Positions 38,274 to 46,431 of a stretch of 64,000 bases of DNA are shown here, piece by piece. A model generated the notes under the pieces. That model searched no databases, was not told the DNA's origin, and was given only the letters and a program-made list of their open reading frames with translations. Position numbers and translations under genes: made by a program. Position 1 is the first letter of the stretch, and the number at the start of each line of letters is the position of its first letter. The stretch is from Sinosporangium siamense (GTDB lineage Bacteria > Actinomycetota > Actinomycetes > Streptosporangiales > Streptosporangiaceae). The DNA lies in NCBI RefSeq assembly GCF_016863435.1, contig NZ_BOOW01000018.1:350738-414737 (forward strand), given 5' to 3'.

Positions 38274-39074
38274 TCACCTCTCCTGTGCCGGCCGCTCGGG
38301 CCCGGCCGGTGCCGGTGCCCCGTCGCGGCGCATCAAGACCGCGGTCGCGTCGTCGTGGTGCTTGCCGTGGAAGCGGCCGGGCGGTGTGTCCAGTTCGGCC
38401 TTTCTCGTCTCAGCGATCACCTCTGCCGGTCCATGCCTCTCAAGCGTGCCGAGCAGCGCCGGCCAGTCCCAGCCGTAACGCTCGACCAGTCGGGCGGCGC
38501 CGTCGCTGAGCAGGGCGGCCACGTCGACCTCCGGCACCGAGCCGACGACGGCGTGATGGGCGGCCTCGGGCCTGGCACCGGCCACCCAGAAGCCACCCGG
38601 CACATTGCGCACCTCACGCAGGCGCGACCAGGGCCAGTCGTCGTAGGCCAGAATGCGGTCGTCGCTCACCACCCGAATGCGGCCGCCGGGTGCCCGGAAC
38701 ACGACGACCGCGTCACCGAGCACGAGGTAGTCGGCACCGCCCGAGTTCTCCCTGACGATCGCCACCGTCGCCGACGGGCTGCACGGGTTCGTCAGGTCGC
38801 AGGTGCCGGAGTGCGAGGCAGCCACCCCGGCACACGCGTCGTACAGGATCTCGGTCAGCGGTGCGCTCGCCGAGTCCGCGGCGGCGAGCAGATGTCCGAG
38901 GCGACCGGCCAGCTCGGTGGCGAACCACCGCACCTCGTGGTGACAGCCGGGGTCGGTGTCGGGCTCCGCCGTGGCCCCGTCGAGCACGACGGCGAAGCCG
39001 TCTCCGGTCACGGCGGCGTCCTCGTTGGGCCGTCCGGGGTTCGGGCGGGTGGCCAGTCGGATCTCCATGCTCAT
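38274..39074 (-). CDS. PP2C-like protein phosphatase
   Basis: 266 aa with metal-binding blocks of PPM/PP2C phosphatases in the right order: PNEDA (~16-20), VVLDGAT (~29-35), LVLGDAVVVF (~117-126) and KHHDDATAVLM near the C-terminus. Short and without a membrane segment, it is cytosolic. Its position 6 bp after the glycosyltransferase/SDR gene shows it is cotranscribed with biosynthetic genes. It may dephosphorylate a kinase-controlled regulator or a small phosphorylated intermediate; neither is proven. The second ATG (MEIRL) is an equally possible start. Confidence 0.7.
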   Translation of the reverse strand: MSMEIRLATRPNPGRPNEDAAVTGDGFAVVLDGATAEPDTDPGCHHEVRWFATELAGRLGHLLAAADSASAPLTEILYDACAGVAASHSGTCDLTNPCSPSATVAIVRENSGGADYLVLGDAVVVFRAPGGRIRVVSDDRILAYDDWPWSRLREVRNVPGGFWVAGARPEAAHHAVVGSVPEVDVAALLSDGAARLVERYGWDWPALLGTLERHGPAEVIAETRKAELDTPPGRFHGKHHDDATAVLMRRDGAPAPAGPERPAQER

Positions 39075-39080
39075 CCCGGC

Positions 39081-41135
39081 TCACCCCGCCTCGTACGCAA
39101 GCCACTGGGCCACCGTCCGCAGGCCGTCGGCCAGCGTGATCGCCGGCCACCCGCTCTTCGCCGGGCCGGACACGTGTGCGGCGGGGGTGCCCCGTCCTGG
39201 GTCCGGCCCGCCGTCTCCGGTCACCTTGACCGGCACCGGCTTGATCACCTGGGCCACGAGCCGGGCCAGGTCCACCGGGGTGACGGCCGCCTCGGAGCGC
39301 AGGTCGCGGAATCGCGGCGGGGCGTCAGTGTCGAGCACCTGGTTCACCACCGCCGTCACATCCCATACATGGACATAGCGGGCCTCCGGGTGGGCTGCGG
39401 AAACAGTGATCGGTTGCTTGACGAGCGACCGGGACACAAAGCCGTTCAGCGGCTCGCAGTCGATCTGCGGTCCGTAGACGGCACCGAGCCGCAGCACCGT
39501 CGCCCGCACCGGCCGGCCGGTTCCCTCGGCCTCTTCGGCGGCCGAGGTGTCGCAGCGGGTCAGGTGCACCACATGCCGGGCTCCTGCCGTACGAGACTCC
39601 GCCTCTTCGGCGGCCGGGGTGTCGTAGCGGGTCAGGTGCACCACATGCCGGGCTCCTGCCGTACGAGCGACCGCGAGCACCTCGCGTAACGCCGCCGCGC
39701 AGTCCTCAGGGGAGGCGCCGGGCCGCGTGAGGTGCACGATCCCGTGGGCCGTGCGGGCGGCCCGCCGCAGTTTCGCGGCGAACCCGGGGGAGCCGTCGTC
39801 GTCGAGCGGCGTGACCTGCCGCCCGTGGTCGGCGAGGCCGGCCGTCAGGCACCGGCCGAGCTCGTCGCCCTCCGGCCCGGCGACGACGACATGGCCGGAG
39901 TCCGTGGCTGAGTGCGCCGCCGGCACTCCCGCTCGTGCGGGCCGCCCGCCGGAGCGGGAACGCGGCCCGGCGCCGGCGATGCCATCGGAGCCGGAGTGAG
40001 CACGTAGCCCCGCGCACAACGCCTGCCACGCCAGCGCGGCCAGTGGCCGGCGGATGGCGGCCAGCTCACCCGCGCTCAGTTCCATGCACAACCCTCCGGG
40101 CCCGAGGGTGCCCGCGGCGTGTGCCACCAGCGGATCGGCCGTCCAAGCCGCCAGTTGCGCCTCCACGCCGGGAAAACGGTCCGGTCGCCGGCCGAGGAAG
40201 CCCAAGGCGTACGCCGTGTTCCACAGCGCGGTCGCGACCGGCCGGGAGATCCGGCCGGGCAGCGGGTTGAGGAGTTCGAGGCTTCCGGCCTCCTGCTCCA
40301 GCGACCGCCGGCAGGCGGTGAGGTCGAGGCCGATGCGGTGGGCCCCGCGCTCCCATCCGACCGTCAACGCGCGGCCGGTGTCCCGGTCGCGCACGACGAC
40401 GTGCGCCATGCCGAACTTGAAGAACGGCAGCACCTCGTTCGCGGGTGTGCCGCGTGGTCGCCAGTCGATGTCAGGGGGGGCCGGAGAGTAGCAGGCCGAC
40501 AGCCGCAGACCGTGGTAGTCGTTCTCCGTGACGCTCGGATAGTCGCCGTGTTCGACGAGGTTGGGCACCGTGACATAGCTCGCCACCCCGACACTCTTAA
40601 GATATCGCGCCATGACGACGTCGTCGGCCCACGTGCCGCCATGCCGCCTGGCGTAGTCCGCGAAACCCGCGCCCACATCGGCCGGCAGCAGCAGCGCCAC
40701 GGTGGGCGTGAACTCGTTCGCGGCCGCCGCCCACCGTTCCCCCCTCAGCGCCGCGAGCCGGACGGCCGCCGCACTGCGGCAACTCCAGTTGACGTGGAAG
40801 GAGACGGCGGCGTCTGGTACCGCCGCGGCGGCGGCCACGGCGTGTTCCTCGAACCAGTCCGGGAGTTGTGCGTCGTCCTCAAGCACGAGGTGGTGGGTCG
40901 AGGTCGCGGGAATCGACGACCAGGCCCGCATCGCCGTCCTGAGGCCGGTGGGAGGGCCGTCCGGCATCGGGTCGGGCACCACCGTCAGGAATCCGGGCCT
41001 GGTCGATCGGACGAGTTCTATCCCCGGTTCCGGCCGTCGCGGATGGACCATGACGGCGCCGCTCAGCCGGACAGGGCTCCGCACGCCGCTCTCGCCGCCC
41101 TGTCCGGATCGTCGGTCGCCCGTTGCGGACCGCAT
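39081..41135 (-). CDS. Two-domain protein: glycosyltransferase-like N-half, degenerate SDR C-half
   Basis: 684 aa. The N-half (~1-370) resembles glycosyltransferases with a retained acidic motif, HLVLEDDAQLPDWF (~83-96), and a conserved-looking block VEHGDYPSVTENDYHG (~195-210). After an Arg/Gly/Ala-rich linker (~385-405) the C-half resembles an NAD-dependent epimerase: HVVVAGPEGDELGR in place of GxxGxxG and VLRLGAVYGPQ. The YxxxK catalytic pair is not evident; that region is taken by a 24-residue tandem duplication. The SDR part may be structural. The ATG overlaps the deacetylase stop (TGATG). It probably glycosylates the pathway product or an acceptor in the sugar branch. Confidence 0.65.
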   Translation of the reverse strand: MRSATGDRRSGQGGESGVRSPVRLSGAVMVHPRRPEPGIELVRSTRPGFLTVVPDPMPDGPPTGLRTAMRAWSSIPATSTHHLVLEDDAQLPDWFEEHAVAAAAAVPDAAVSFHVNWSCRSAAAVRLAALRGERWAAAANEFTPTVALLLPADVGAGFADYARRHGGTWADDVVMARYLKSVGVASYVTVPNLVEHGDYPSVTENDYHGLRLSACYSPAPPDIDWRPRGTPANEVLPFFKFGMAHVVVRDRDTGRALTVGWERGAHRIGLDLTACRRSLEQEAGSLELLNPLPGRISRPVATALWNTAYALGFLGRRPDRFPGVEAQLAAWTADPLVAHAAGTLGPGGLCMELSAGELAAIRRPLAALAWQALCAGLRAHSGSDGIAGAGPRSRSGGRPARAGVPAAHSATDSGHVVVAGPEGDELGRCLTAGLADHGRQVTPLDDDGSPGFAAKLRRAARTAHGIVHLTRPGASPEDCAAALREVLAVARTAGARHVVHLTRYDTPAAEEAESRTAGARHVVHLTRCDTSAAEEAEGTGRPVRATVLRLGAVYGPQIDCEPLNGFVSRSLVKQPITVSAAHPEARYVHVWDVTAVVNQVLDTDAPPRFRDLRSEAAVTPVDLARLVAQVIKPVPVKVTGDGGPDPGRGTPAAHVSGPAKSGWPAITLADGLRTVAQWLAYEAG
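39529..39667. repeat. 72-bp in-frame tandem duplication inside the GT/SDR gene
   Basis: 39529-39595 and 39601-39667 are identical except for two bases, period exactly 72 bp (24 codons). It encodes two copies of RTAGARHVVHLTR followed by (Y/C)DT(P/S)AAEEAE. Confidence 0.9.
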
Positions 41136-41809
41136 CAGTCGCTGAGCTCACGGACGAGGACGAACGGCTCCGCGCATTCCCAGCCGGCCCATGTTCCCCA
41201 GCTCTCGGCGGTGGCACGGATCGCGCGGGCCGAGCGCGGATGTGGCCAGGGCCGGGTCTCTGTGGTGTAGCAGTCGAACGCGGCCACCTTGGCGTCGATG
41301 GTGCTGGAAATGTTGGAGAACCAGGTGGGGGCGAAGGACGACTCGAAGGGAGGCGTCCATTCGACGCCTGACGTGGTGGCGTAAGTCAGGATTCTCCGTA
41401 CGGAGGTCGAGTATGGCCTGGTGGCCACCATGACGGAGCGGAAGACCGTCCGGTGGTCCACGTTGACGTCGGGGTGCACGGTGTAGACCGTGTCCGGCCG
41501 GATTTCGCGCACGGCGCTCTCGATGGGTTTGTTCACCTCGATGTGCGGCAGCGTGTCGAGCCGCATGTCCGGCAGGCCGCTCTGAATGCAGCGCGACACC
41601 CCGAGCAGCTTCGCCGCGGCCTCGGCCTCGGCGAACTTCCGTTCGGCGATTTGATGATCACCGGGATATTGCGCTGAACTGCCCTCGGAGACCCAAAGAA
41701 CCGTCACCTCGGCGCCTTCGTGCAGAGCGTGTTTGGCGATCGTGCCCCCCATCCCCAAGATCTCATCGTCGGGGTGGGCCGCCACGACCAGGATCCGGCG
41801 ACTCGACAT
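41135..41809 (-). CDS. PIG-L/LmbE-family N-deacetylase
   Basis: A zinc-dependent deacetylase of 224 aa. The metal motif AHPDDE is at residues 11-16 and the third ligand in HPDVNVDH (~112-119). Family members remove the acetyl group from N-acetylglucosaminyl conjugates (MshB, BtrD, teicoplanin deacetylase-like). In this operon it suggests that an N-acetylhexosamine is first attached and then deacetylated. ATG 41809 is 33 bp after the carbamoyltransferase gene, and its stop overlaps the glycosyltransferase start. Confidence 0.87.
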   Translation of the reverse strand: MSSRRILVVAAHPDDEILGMGGTIAKHALHEGAEVTVLWVSEGSSAQYPGDHQIAERKFAEAEAAAKLLGVSRCIQSGLPDMRLDTLPHIEVNKPIESAVREIRPDTVYTVHPDVNVDHRTVFRSVMVATRPYSTSVRRILTYATTSGVEWTPPFESSFAPTWFSNISSTIDAKVAAFDCYTTETRPWPHPRSARAIRATAESWGTWAGWECAEPFVLVRELSD

Positions 41810-41842
41810 GTCCTACCCTTTCTTCCGGCTCGTCGTTGACTG

Positions 41843-43618
41843 CTAGTTCTCTCCCCGCGGGGCCGGCTTCCCCTTGCGGACCACGAAGTCGCCGACGGCC
41901 AGGACGTCGAGCCCCGTGGCCCAGAAGGTGCGCAGCGCGTCCTCGGGGCTGGAGACGATCGGCTCACCGCGGACGTTGAACGACGTGTTGAGGAGGATCG
42001 GCACACCTGTCAGCGCCTCGAACTCCGTGATCAGCCGGTGGTAGAGCGGGTGTGTGTCGGGGTGCACGAACTGCACGCGTGAGGTGCCGTCGGTGTGCAC
42101 GATCGCGGGAGCCTCCGCCCGGAGCCGGTCGTTGGCGGCGAAAGCCATGGTCATGAAGCGCGAGTCGGTGAAGTCGTCGAAGTATCGGCCGGCGGCGGAG
42201 GCGAGCATGGAAGGGCCGAAGGGCCGCCACATCTCCCGCTGTTTGATAGCCGCGTTGACCCGGTCCCTGACGGCGACGGTGCGCGGATCGGCGAGAATGC
42301 TGCGCTGGCCGAGCGCCCTCGGGCCGGCCTCCAGCCGCCCCTGGCACCAGCCGACGATCCGGCCCGCGGCCAGTTCCGCGCCGATGGTCCGGCAGATGTC
42401 GGGACTGCGTTCGAAAGGGACTCCGGCGTTGCGCAGCACCGTGGCGATCTCGTCGTCGCCGGCCTCCGGCCCGAGTGCCAGGGTGGTCAGCGGTCGCGGC
42501 GCCGCGCCGGTCTCCCGAAAACATGTGACCAGAGCGGCACCCGCCGCCTGGCCGCTGTCCGCGCACAGGGGGTGCGCGAACACGTTCGCGACCTCGGGCA
42601 GCGCGTGGATGCGGGAGTTCATTTTGACGTTGAGTCCGACACCGCCGCCGATGCACACGTCGGTGGTGCCCGTCTCCAGAACCGCCCACCTGACCAGGCG
42701 GCATGCCGCCTCTTCGAGGGCCTCCTGTACGGCGAAGGCCACGTTCATGTGCCACGGAGTGACGGGCTCACCGGGCAGCCGCGGCGGCGCCCCCATCAGC
42801 TTGACCAGCTTGTCCGTGTGGCGGCGCGAGTAGGAATGGTCACCGTAATGGATGTAGGACGGATCGAGCCGGAACTCCACCCCGTCCTGGGCCGGCATCA
42901 AAACTTGTCCGACCAGGTCGCGCAGCGCGGCGTCCGGATGCCCGTGGGCGGCCAGCCCCATGACCTTGTATTCGCCGTCGTAGGCGTCGAAGCCGAGATA
43001 CTCGGTGAACGCCGCGTAGAACCAGCCGAGCGAGTGGGGCATGTGGATCTCGCGCAGCGGCCGCAGCACGCCGTCCTCCAGGTGCCACACCACCGTGGTG
43101 TGGCTGTCCCCTGAGCCGTCGACCGTGAGCGCCACGGCCGACTCGAAACCCGACTCCAGGCCTGCCTGGAAGGCATGGGTGTAGTGGTGCGGGGCGAACT
43201 TGATCGGCGGGAAGGCGATGTCGCCGAACTCCCGCCGCCACCTGAAGTGGTGCTCGCGCTCCTGGCTCGCGATGCTGTATTGGTTGAGGCACCCTCGCTG
43301 CCAGTCGATTGTCGGCTGGTCGACCGGCCACTCCTTGGCCATGCTCGCGTAGAACTCCGCCATACGTCCGTCGGTGTAGGCGCCGAGGTCGAACGCGATC
43401 GTCACCGACGAGACCTCATCGAGCCGTTTCCCGGTGGCGGCCAGGCAATACCGCAGGGCACGCATCGGGTATCGGCCCACGGCGTGCTTGTCCCTGACGA
43501 ACCGCTCCTCCTCCGCGTAGGCGACGACGCGCCCCTTCACCACCGCCGCTACCGCCGGATCGGCGTCGGTCGGGCCTGCGCTGATGCCGAGGAATACCTG
43601 TTCGTCCGCTGATGCCAC
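41843..43618 (-). CDS. NodU/CmcH/TobZ-type O-carbamoyltransferase
   Basis: A complete carbamoyltransferase of 591 aa. The N-terminal Kae1-like domain has the metal/substrate His pair in HHYTHAFQAG and the sequence TVDGSGD. The C-terminal YrdC-like domain (~350-590) has EAGPRALGQRSILADPR, RDRVNAAIKQREMWRPFGPS and LLNTSFNVRGEP. Such enzymes transfer carbamoyl from carbamoyl phosphate via carbamoyl-AMP to a hydroxyl, usually on a sugar. GTG 43618 is preferred: GAGGAG lies 7 bp upstream. It is in the minus-strand operon between the ATP-grasp ligase and the deacetylase. Confidence 0.9.
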   Translation of the reverse strand: MASADEQVFLGISAGPTDADPAVAAVVKGRVVAYAEEERFVRDKHAVGRYPMRALRYCLAATGKRLDEVSSVTIAFDLGAYTDGRMAEFYASMAKEWPVDQPTIDWQRGCLNQYSIASQEREHHFRWRREFGDIAFPPIKFAPHHYTHAFQAGLESGFESAVALTVDGSGDSHTTVVWHLEDGVLRPLREIHMPHSLGWFYAAFTEYLGFDAYDGEYKVMGLAAHGHPDAALRDLVGQVLMPAQDGVEFRLDPSYIHYGDHSYSRRHTDKLVKLMGAPPRLPGEPVTPWHMNVAFAVQEALEEAACRLVRWAVLETGTTDVCIGGGVGLNVKMNSRIHALPEVANVFAHPLCADSGQAAGAALVTCFRETGAAPRPLTTLALGPEAGDDEIATVLRNAGVPFERSPDICRTIGAELAAGRIVGWCQGRLEAGPRALGQRSILADPRTVAVRDRVNAAIKQREMWRPFGPSMLASAAGRYFDDFTDSRFMTMAFAANDRLRAEAPAIVHTDGTSRVQFVHPDTHPLYHRLITEFEALTGVPILLNTSFNVRGEPIVSSPEDALRTFWATGLDVLAVGDFVVRKGKPAPRGEN

Positions 43619-43699
43619 GGTGGATCTCCTCACTCTCTGTGCGGTACGCGGAGGGGCGGGAGGCGAACCGGCCCGCGGGCCGCCGGCCGGTCCGGGTCA

Positions 43700-45010
43700 T
43701 TACGGCTGCTGCGGGAAGAGGCCGTTCAGCGTCACTTCCGTCTTCCTGGCGCTTTCGATGTCGCGTTCGACCAGGCAATACCAGAGGGTGCTGCTCGGCC
43801 GATCGAAGGCGCTGCAGAAGATGACGCCGGTCCGGGTGGCCGGGTCATAGGTCAGTCCGGCGTCCCGCACGGCTGCTGCAGCCTCTTCGAAGGACGGCAC
43901 CCGCCAGCCGACGCGCTCGAAGAGCAGGCGGTCCTCGGCGTAGTCCGCGCCCACGATCCGCTTGCCCAAGACGGCGTACAGGTGGGTGGAACCGGTGACG
44001 CGGCCGTTGTACTCGGTGAAGTAGATCTCACCGTCGGGTGTGACGATGGCGTCCGCGCTGAGCCTGCCCCGGTATCCCATGGCGTGCAGCGTCTCGCAGA
44101 GGCGACGGGAATGGTCGACGACCTGCGGCATCGACTCGGACAGCGGCGGCGGTGCGGGGATGGCCTGGGCGTTGGCGATCGGTATGTAGAACATCTGACC
44201 GTTCCCACCGAACTCAGGCCCGTCATCGGTGATCAGGAACTCCGCGAACACCGCCGTGCTTTCCGGGTAATACTCTTCCACCACCAACCGGTAGCGGCCC
44301 TCGCCGGTCAGCCGGTCCCAGTTCTCGGCGAAGAACCCGGCGCACGCCACCCTGTCGGGCACGACGGTGACGCGCCGGGCGCCAAACGGCCGCACGCCCT
44401 CGTCCCGGCTGAGGATCTCGTTGCCCATGCCGCCCGAGAGGAACTCGTGTTTCACGATGGCGGGACGCCGGCGCTCAAGCAGCTCCATCACGGCGTCCTC
44501 GGCGGCGCGCGGATTTCCGCACACCGCGCCGGCGGGCAGCGGCAGACCAGTGCCCATGGCGACGGCACGGAAGATCGCCTTGCTGTTGACCAGTGCGCCA
44601 CCGCCCTGGCTCGCGAAACCCGCGCCCGGCACCGCTTCCTCGCAACCGAGTGACCGGGCCAGCGCGACCACCGACGCATCCGGCCACAAGGCCAGCACCT
44701 CGTCGACCTTCCGGCCCGCGAACGCCTCGCCGAGCATGTCCGCCAGGACCGGGCTCTGCAGGCGGTCCGCGCTGAGCCACTGCATGCCGTCGACTCCCGG
44801 CGGCGGCACCACAATGCGCAGCGACGACGGGTCCGTGCCGGTCATCGACGTGACGTAGTCGAGGTAGACGCCGGCGGGCGGTTCCGACATGACGATCACA
44901 TCGTCGTCCTCGGCGAACCAGAGCAGGCGCAGCGCCCACCAGGCCGCCCCACGCTTCTCGCTCTCGTCGACAAGGTCGGCGTTGGTGCTGTTACCGATGA
45001 GCAGCCTCAC
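43700..45010 (-). CDS. ATP-grasp ligase, PGM1-like (pre-ATP-grasp plus PGM1 C-terminal region)
   Basis: About 436 aa. The N-terminal RLLIGN...LRLLWFAEDDDVIVMSEPP looks like the pre-ATP-grasp domain. The central ATP-grasp fold has VKHEFLSGGMGNEI (P-loop-like, ~190-203), RLVVEEYYP and the metal-binding end GEIYFTEYNGRVTGSTH. A PGM1-type C-terminal region follows. PGM1 of pheganomycin biosynthesis forms an amide bond between a guanidino-arylacetic acid and an amino acid or peptide. The nearby Dpg and amidinotransferase genes make the same role attractive here. GTG 45010 is preferred because AAGG lies 9 bp before it; ATG 45019 directly abuts that site but cannot be excluded. Confidence 0.75.
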   Translation of the reverse strand: MRLLIGNSTNADLVDESEKRGAAWWALRLLWFAEDDDVIVMSEPPAGVYLDYVTSMTGTDPSSLRIVVPPPGVDGMQWLSADRLQSPVLADMLGEAFAGRKVDEVLALWPDASVVALARSLGCEEAVPGAGFASQGGGALVNSKAIFRAVAMGTGLPLPAGAVCGNPRAAEDAVMELLERRRPAIVKHEFLSGGMGNEILSRDEGVRPFGARRVTVVPDRVACAGFFAENWDRLTGEGRYRLVVEEYYPESTAVFAEFLITDDGPEFGGNGQMFYIPIANAQAIPAPPPLSESMPQVVDHSRRLCETLHAMGYRGRLSADAIVTPDGEIYFTEYNGRVTGSTHLYAVLGKRIVGADYAEDRLLFERVGWRVPSFEEAAAAVRDAGLTYDPATRTGVIFCSAFDRPSSTLWYCLVERDIESARKTEVTLNGLFPQQP

Positions 45011-45123
45011 AGAATCCATCCTTGTGTCGGTTCGAATCGGATCGGTCGGCGCGCATGTCACCTACCGCCGGGACCACGCCCGCGTCCCCGGGGCCCACGT
45101 CGTGCATGTCCTCGTTTCCGTGG

Positions 45124-46278
45124 CTACCACCGCACCAGGGCGAGCTCGATCGTCGAGCCCGGCCCCATCGTCATCAGCACTCCGAAATCCCCCGGTGCGA
45201 CCGCCCCCTCGGCCGCCAGACGCTTGTAGGAGAAGGCGAACGATCCGCTCGACAGGTTTCCGTGGTCGCGCAGCACGCTGAAGGTGTGTCGCATGTCGTG
45301 GCGGCTCAGCCCCAAATTCAGGCGAACCGAATCGATGACCTTTTTGCCGCCGGAATGCACGATCCAATGAGCGATGTGCGATCGCCGCAGCCCGGCTCCG
45401 CCGAGCAGCCGGCTGAGCGCCGTCTCCGCGTGGGCTCCCACGACGTAGGGCACCTGCGGGTCGAGGAAGAAGCTGAACTTGCCCTGGTCGTCGTCCCAGT
45501 CGTAACGCATGGCGCCGGCCGCCTCGGGGATGATGTGACTGGAGAACCGCAGCAGGGCGGGCCCTTCCCGGGCGGCCGGGCCGTCGTCCCCGGGCGCGAC
45601 GACTCCGAGGGCCGCGGCGCCGTCGCCGAACAGGCTGTTGACCACAGACGTCCGCATGCTCCCGTCGAAGACGTAGGCGGCGGAACACGCCTCGATGCAC
45701 ACCATGAGCGCGAGTTCGCCGGGATGGGTGGCGGCCCATCCGGCGACGGCGGTCAGCGCGTTCAGCCCGGCGTTGCAGCCCATGCCGACGACGTCGAGCC
45801 GGGCGCAGTCGTGCGCGAGCCCGAGGTCCTTGATCAGCAGCGCACTGAACCCGGGTGAGAGGAAACCCGTCGAGGAGACGCAACATAGATAGCGCACGTC
45901 GGATCGCCGGGCGCCGGCCTGGTCGAGGCACCGGTCGATGGCCTCCCTGCCCATGGCCAGGCCGCCGCGGGTGTGCTTGCGCAGAAGCTCACCTTGGCTC
46001 TCGACGAGCGGCACTCCGTCCGGACCGGTGGGTGGCAGGACCAGGTTGCGCCTCTCGATCGAGCCGCTGAGGAAGAGCGAGCGGACTCGGGGATCGCGGA
46101 CATGGAACTTCTCCAGAAGCTCCTGCTGGGTGTAGGACGTGGGGGGCACCGCGGTGCCGACGGCCACGATGTGGGGCCGGCGTTCGTCGCGGGGTTCACC
46201 GGAGACCGCGGCGGCCGAGTTTCGGATCGCGGGATCCCCGATGACTTGGGTACGGACCACAGGATTCTGGATGGTCAT
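45124..46278 (-). CDS. dpgA: Type III polyketide synthase, 3,5-dihydroxyphenylacetyl-CoA synthase (DpgA)
   Basis: A chalcone-synthase-fold enzyme of 384 aa. The catalytic triad is Cys ~168 (VGMGCNAGLNAL), His ~308 (WIVHSGGKK) and Asn ~341 (HGNLSSGSF). GMGCNAGLN and FSSHIIPEAAGAMRYDWDD are typical of DpgA, which condenses four malonyl-CoA to 3,5-dihydroxyphenylacetyl-CoA with the help of DpgB. Genes for DpgB, DpgC and the matching aminotransferase lie 3-8 kb away on the other strand, which fixes the assignment. ATG 46278 is used; TTG 46284, 6 bp after AAGGAGG, is an alternative start. Confidence 0.92.
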   Translation of the reverse strand: MTIQNPVVRTQVIGDPAIRNSAAAVSGEPRDERRPHIVAVGTAVPPTSYTQQELLEKFHVRDPRVRSLFLSGSIERRNLVLPPTGPDGVPLVESQGELLRKHTRGGLAMGREAIDRCLDQAGARRSDVRYLCCVSSTGFLSPGFSALLIKDLGLAHDCARLDVVGMGCNAGLNALTAVAGWAATHPGELALMVCIEACSAAYVFDGSMRTSVVNSLFGDGAAALGVVAPGDDGPAAREGPALLRFSSHIIPEAAGAMRYDWDDDQGKFSFFLDPQVPYVVGAHAETALSRLLGGAGLRRSHIAHWIVHSGGKKVIDSVRLNLGLSRHDMRHTFSVLRDHGNLSSGSFAFSYKRLAAEGAVAPGDFGVLMTMGPGSTIELALVRW

Positions 46279-46379
46279 CTCCAACCCTGTCCTCCTTTGT
46301 CGCGGACTCGCCTTGGCCGCCGGCCGAGGCGCATGCGGCTTGCGCGGTCAGTCCAGGTGCTCGCCGGTCGGCACGTTGC

Positions 46380-46402
46380 CTGAGGCCGGGCGCCGGCCTC
46401 AG
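46380..46402 (-). terminator. Hairpin after the amidinotransferase gene
   Basis: Perfect 10-bp arms CTGAGGCCGG / CCGGCCTCAG with a 3-nt loop, 30 bp past the amidinotransferase stop and before dpgA. No T-tract; it may only reduce read-through. Confidence 0.45.
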
Positions 46403-46431
46403 ACACTGACCGGTTACGTGGTGTGCCACGG

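Noticed and set aside
46348..46400. Possible duplicated gene end (PTGEHLD, stop) before dpgA, resembling the amidinotransferase end
   Set aside because: Only about 14 bp are shared (around 46346 and 46429), with stop codons close by; too short to call a remnant.
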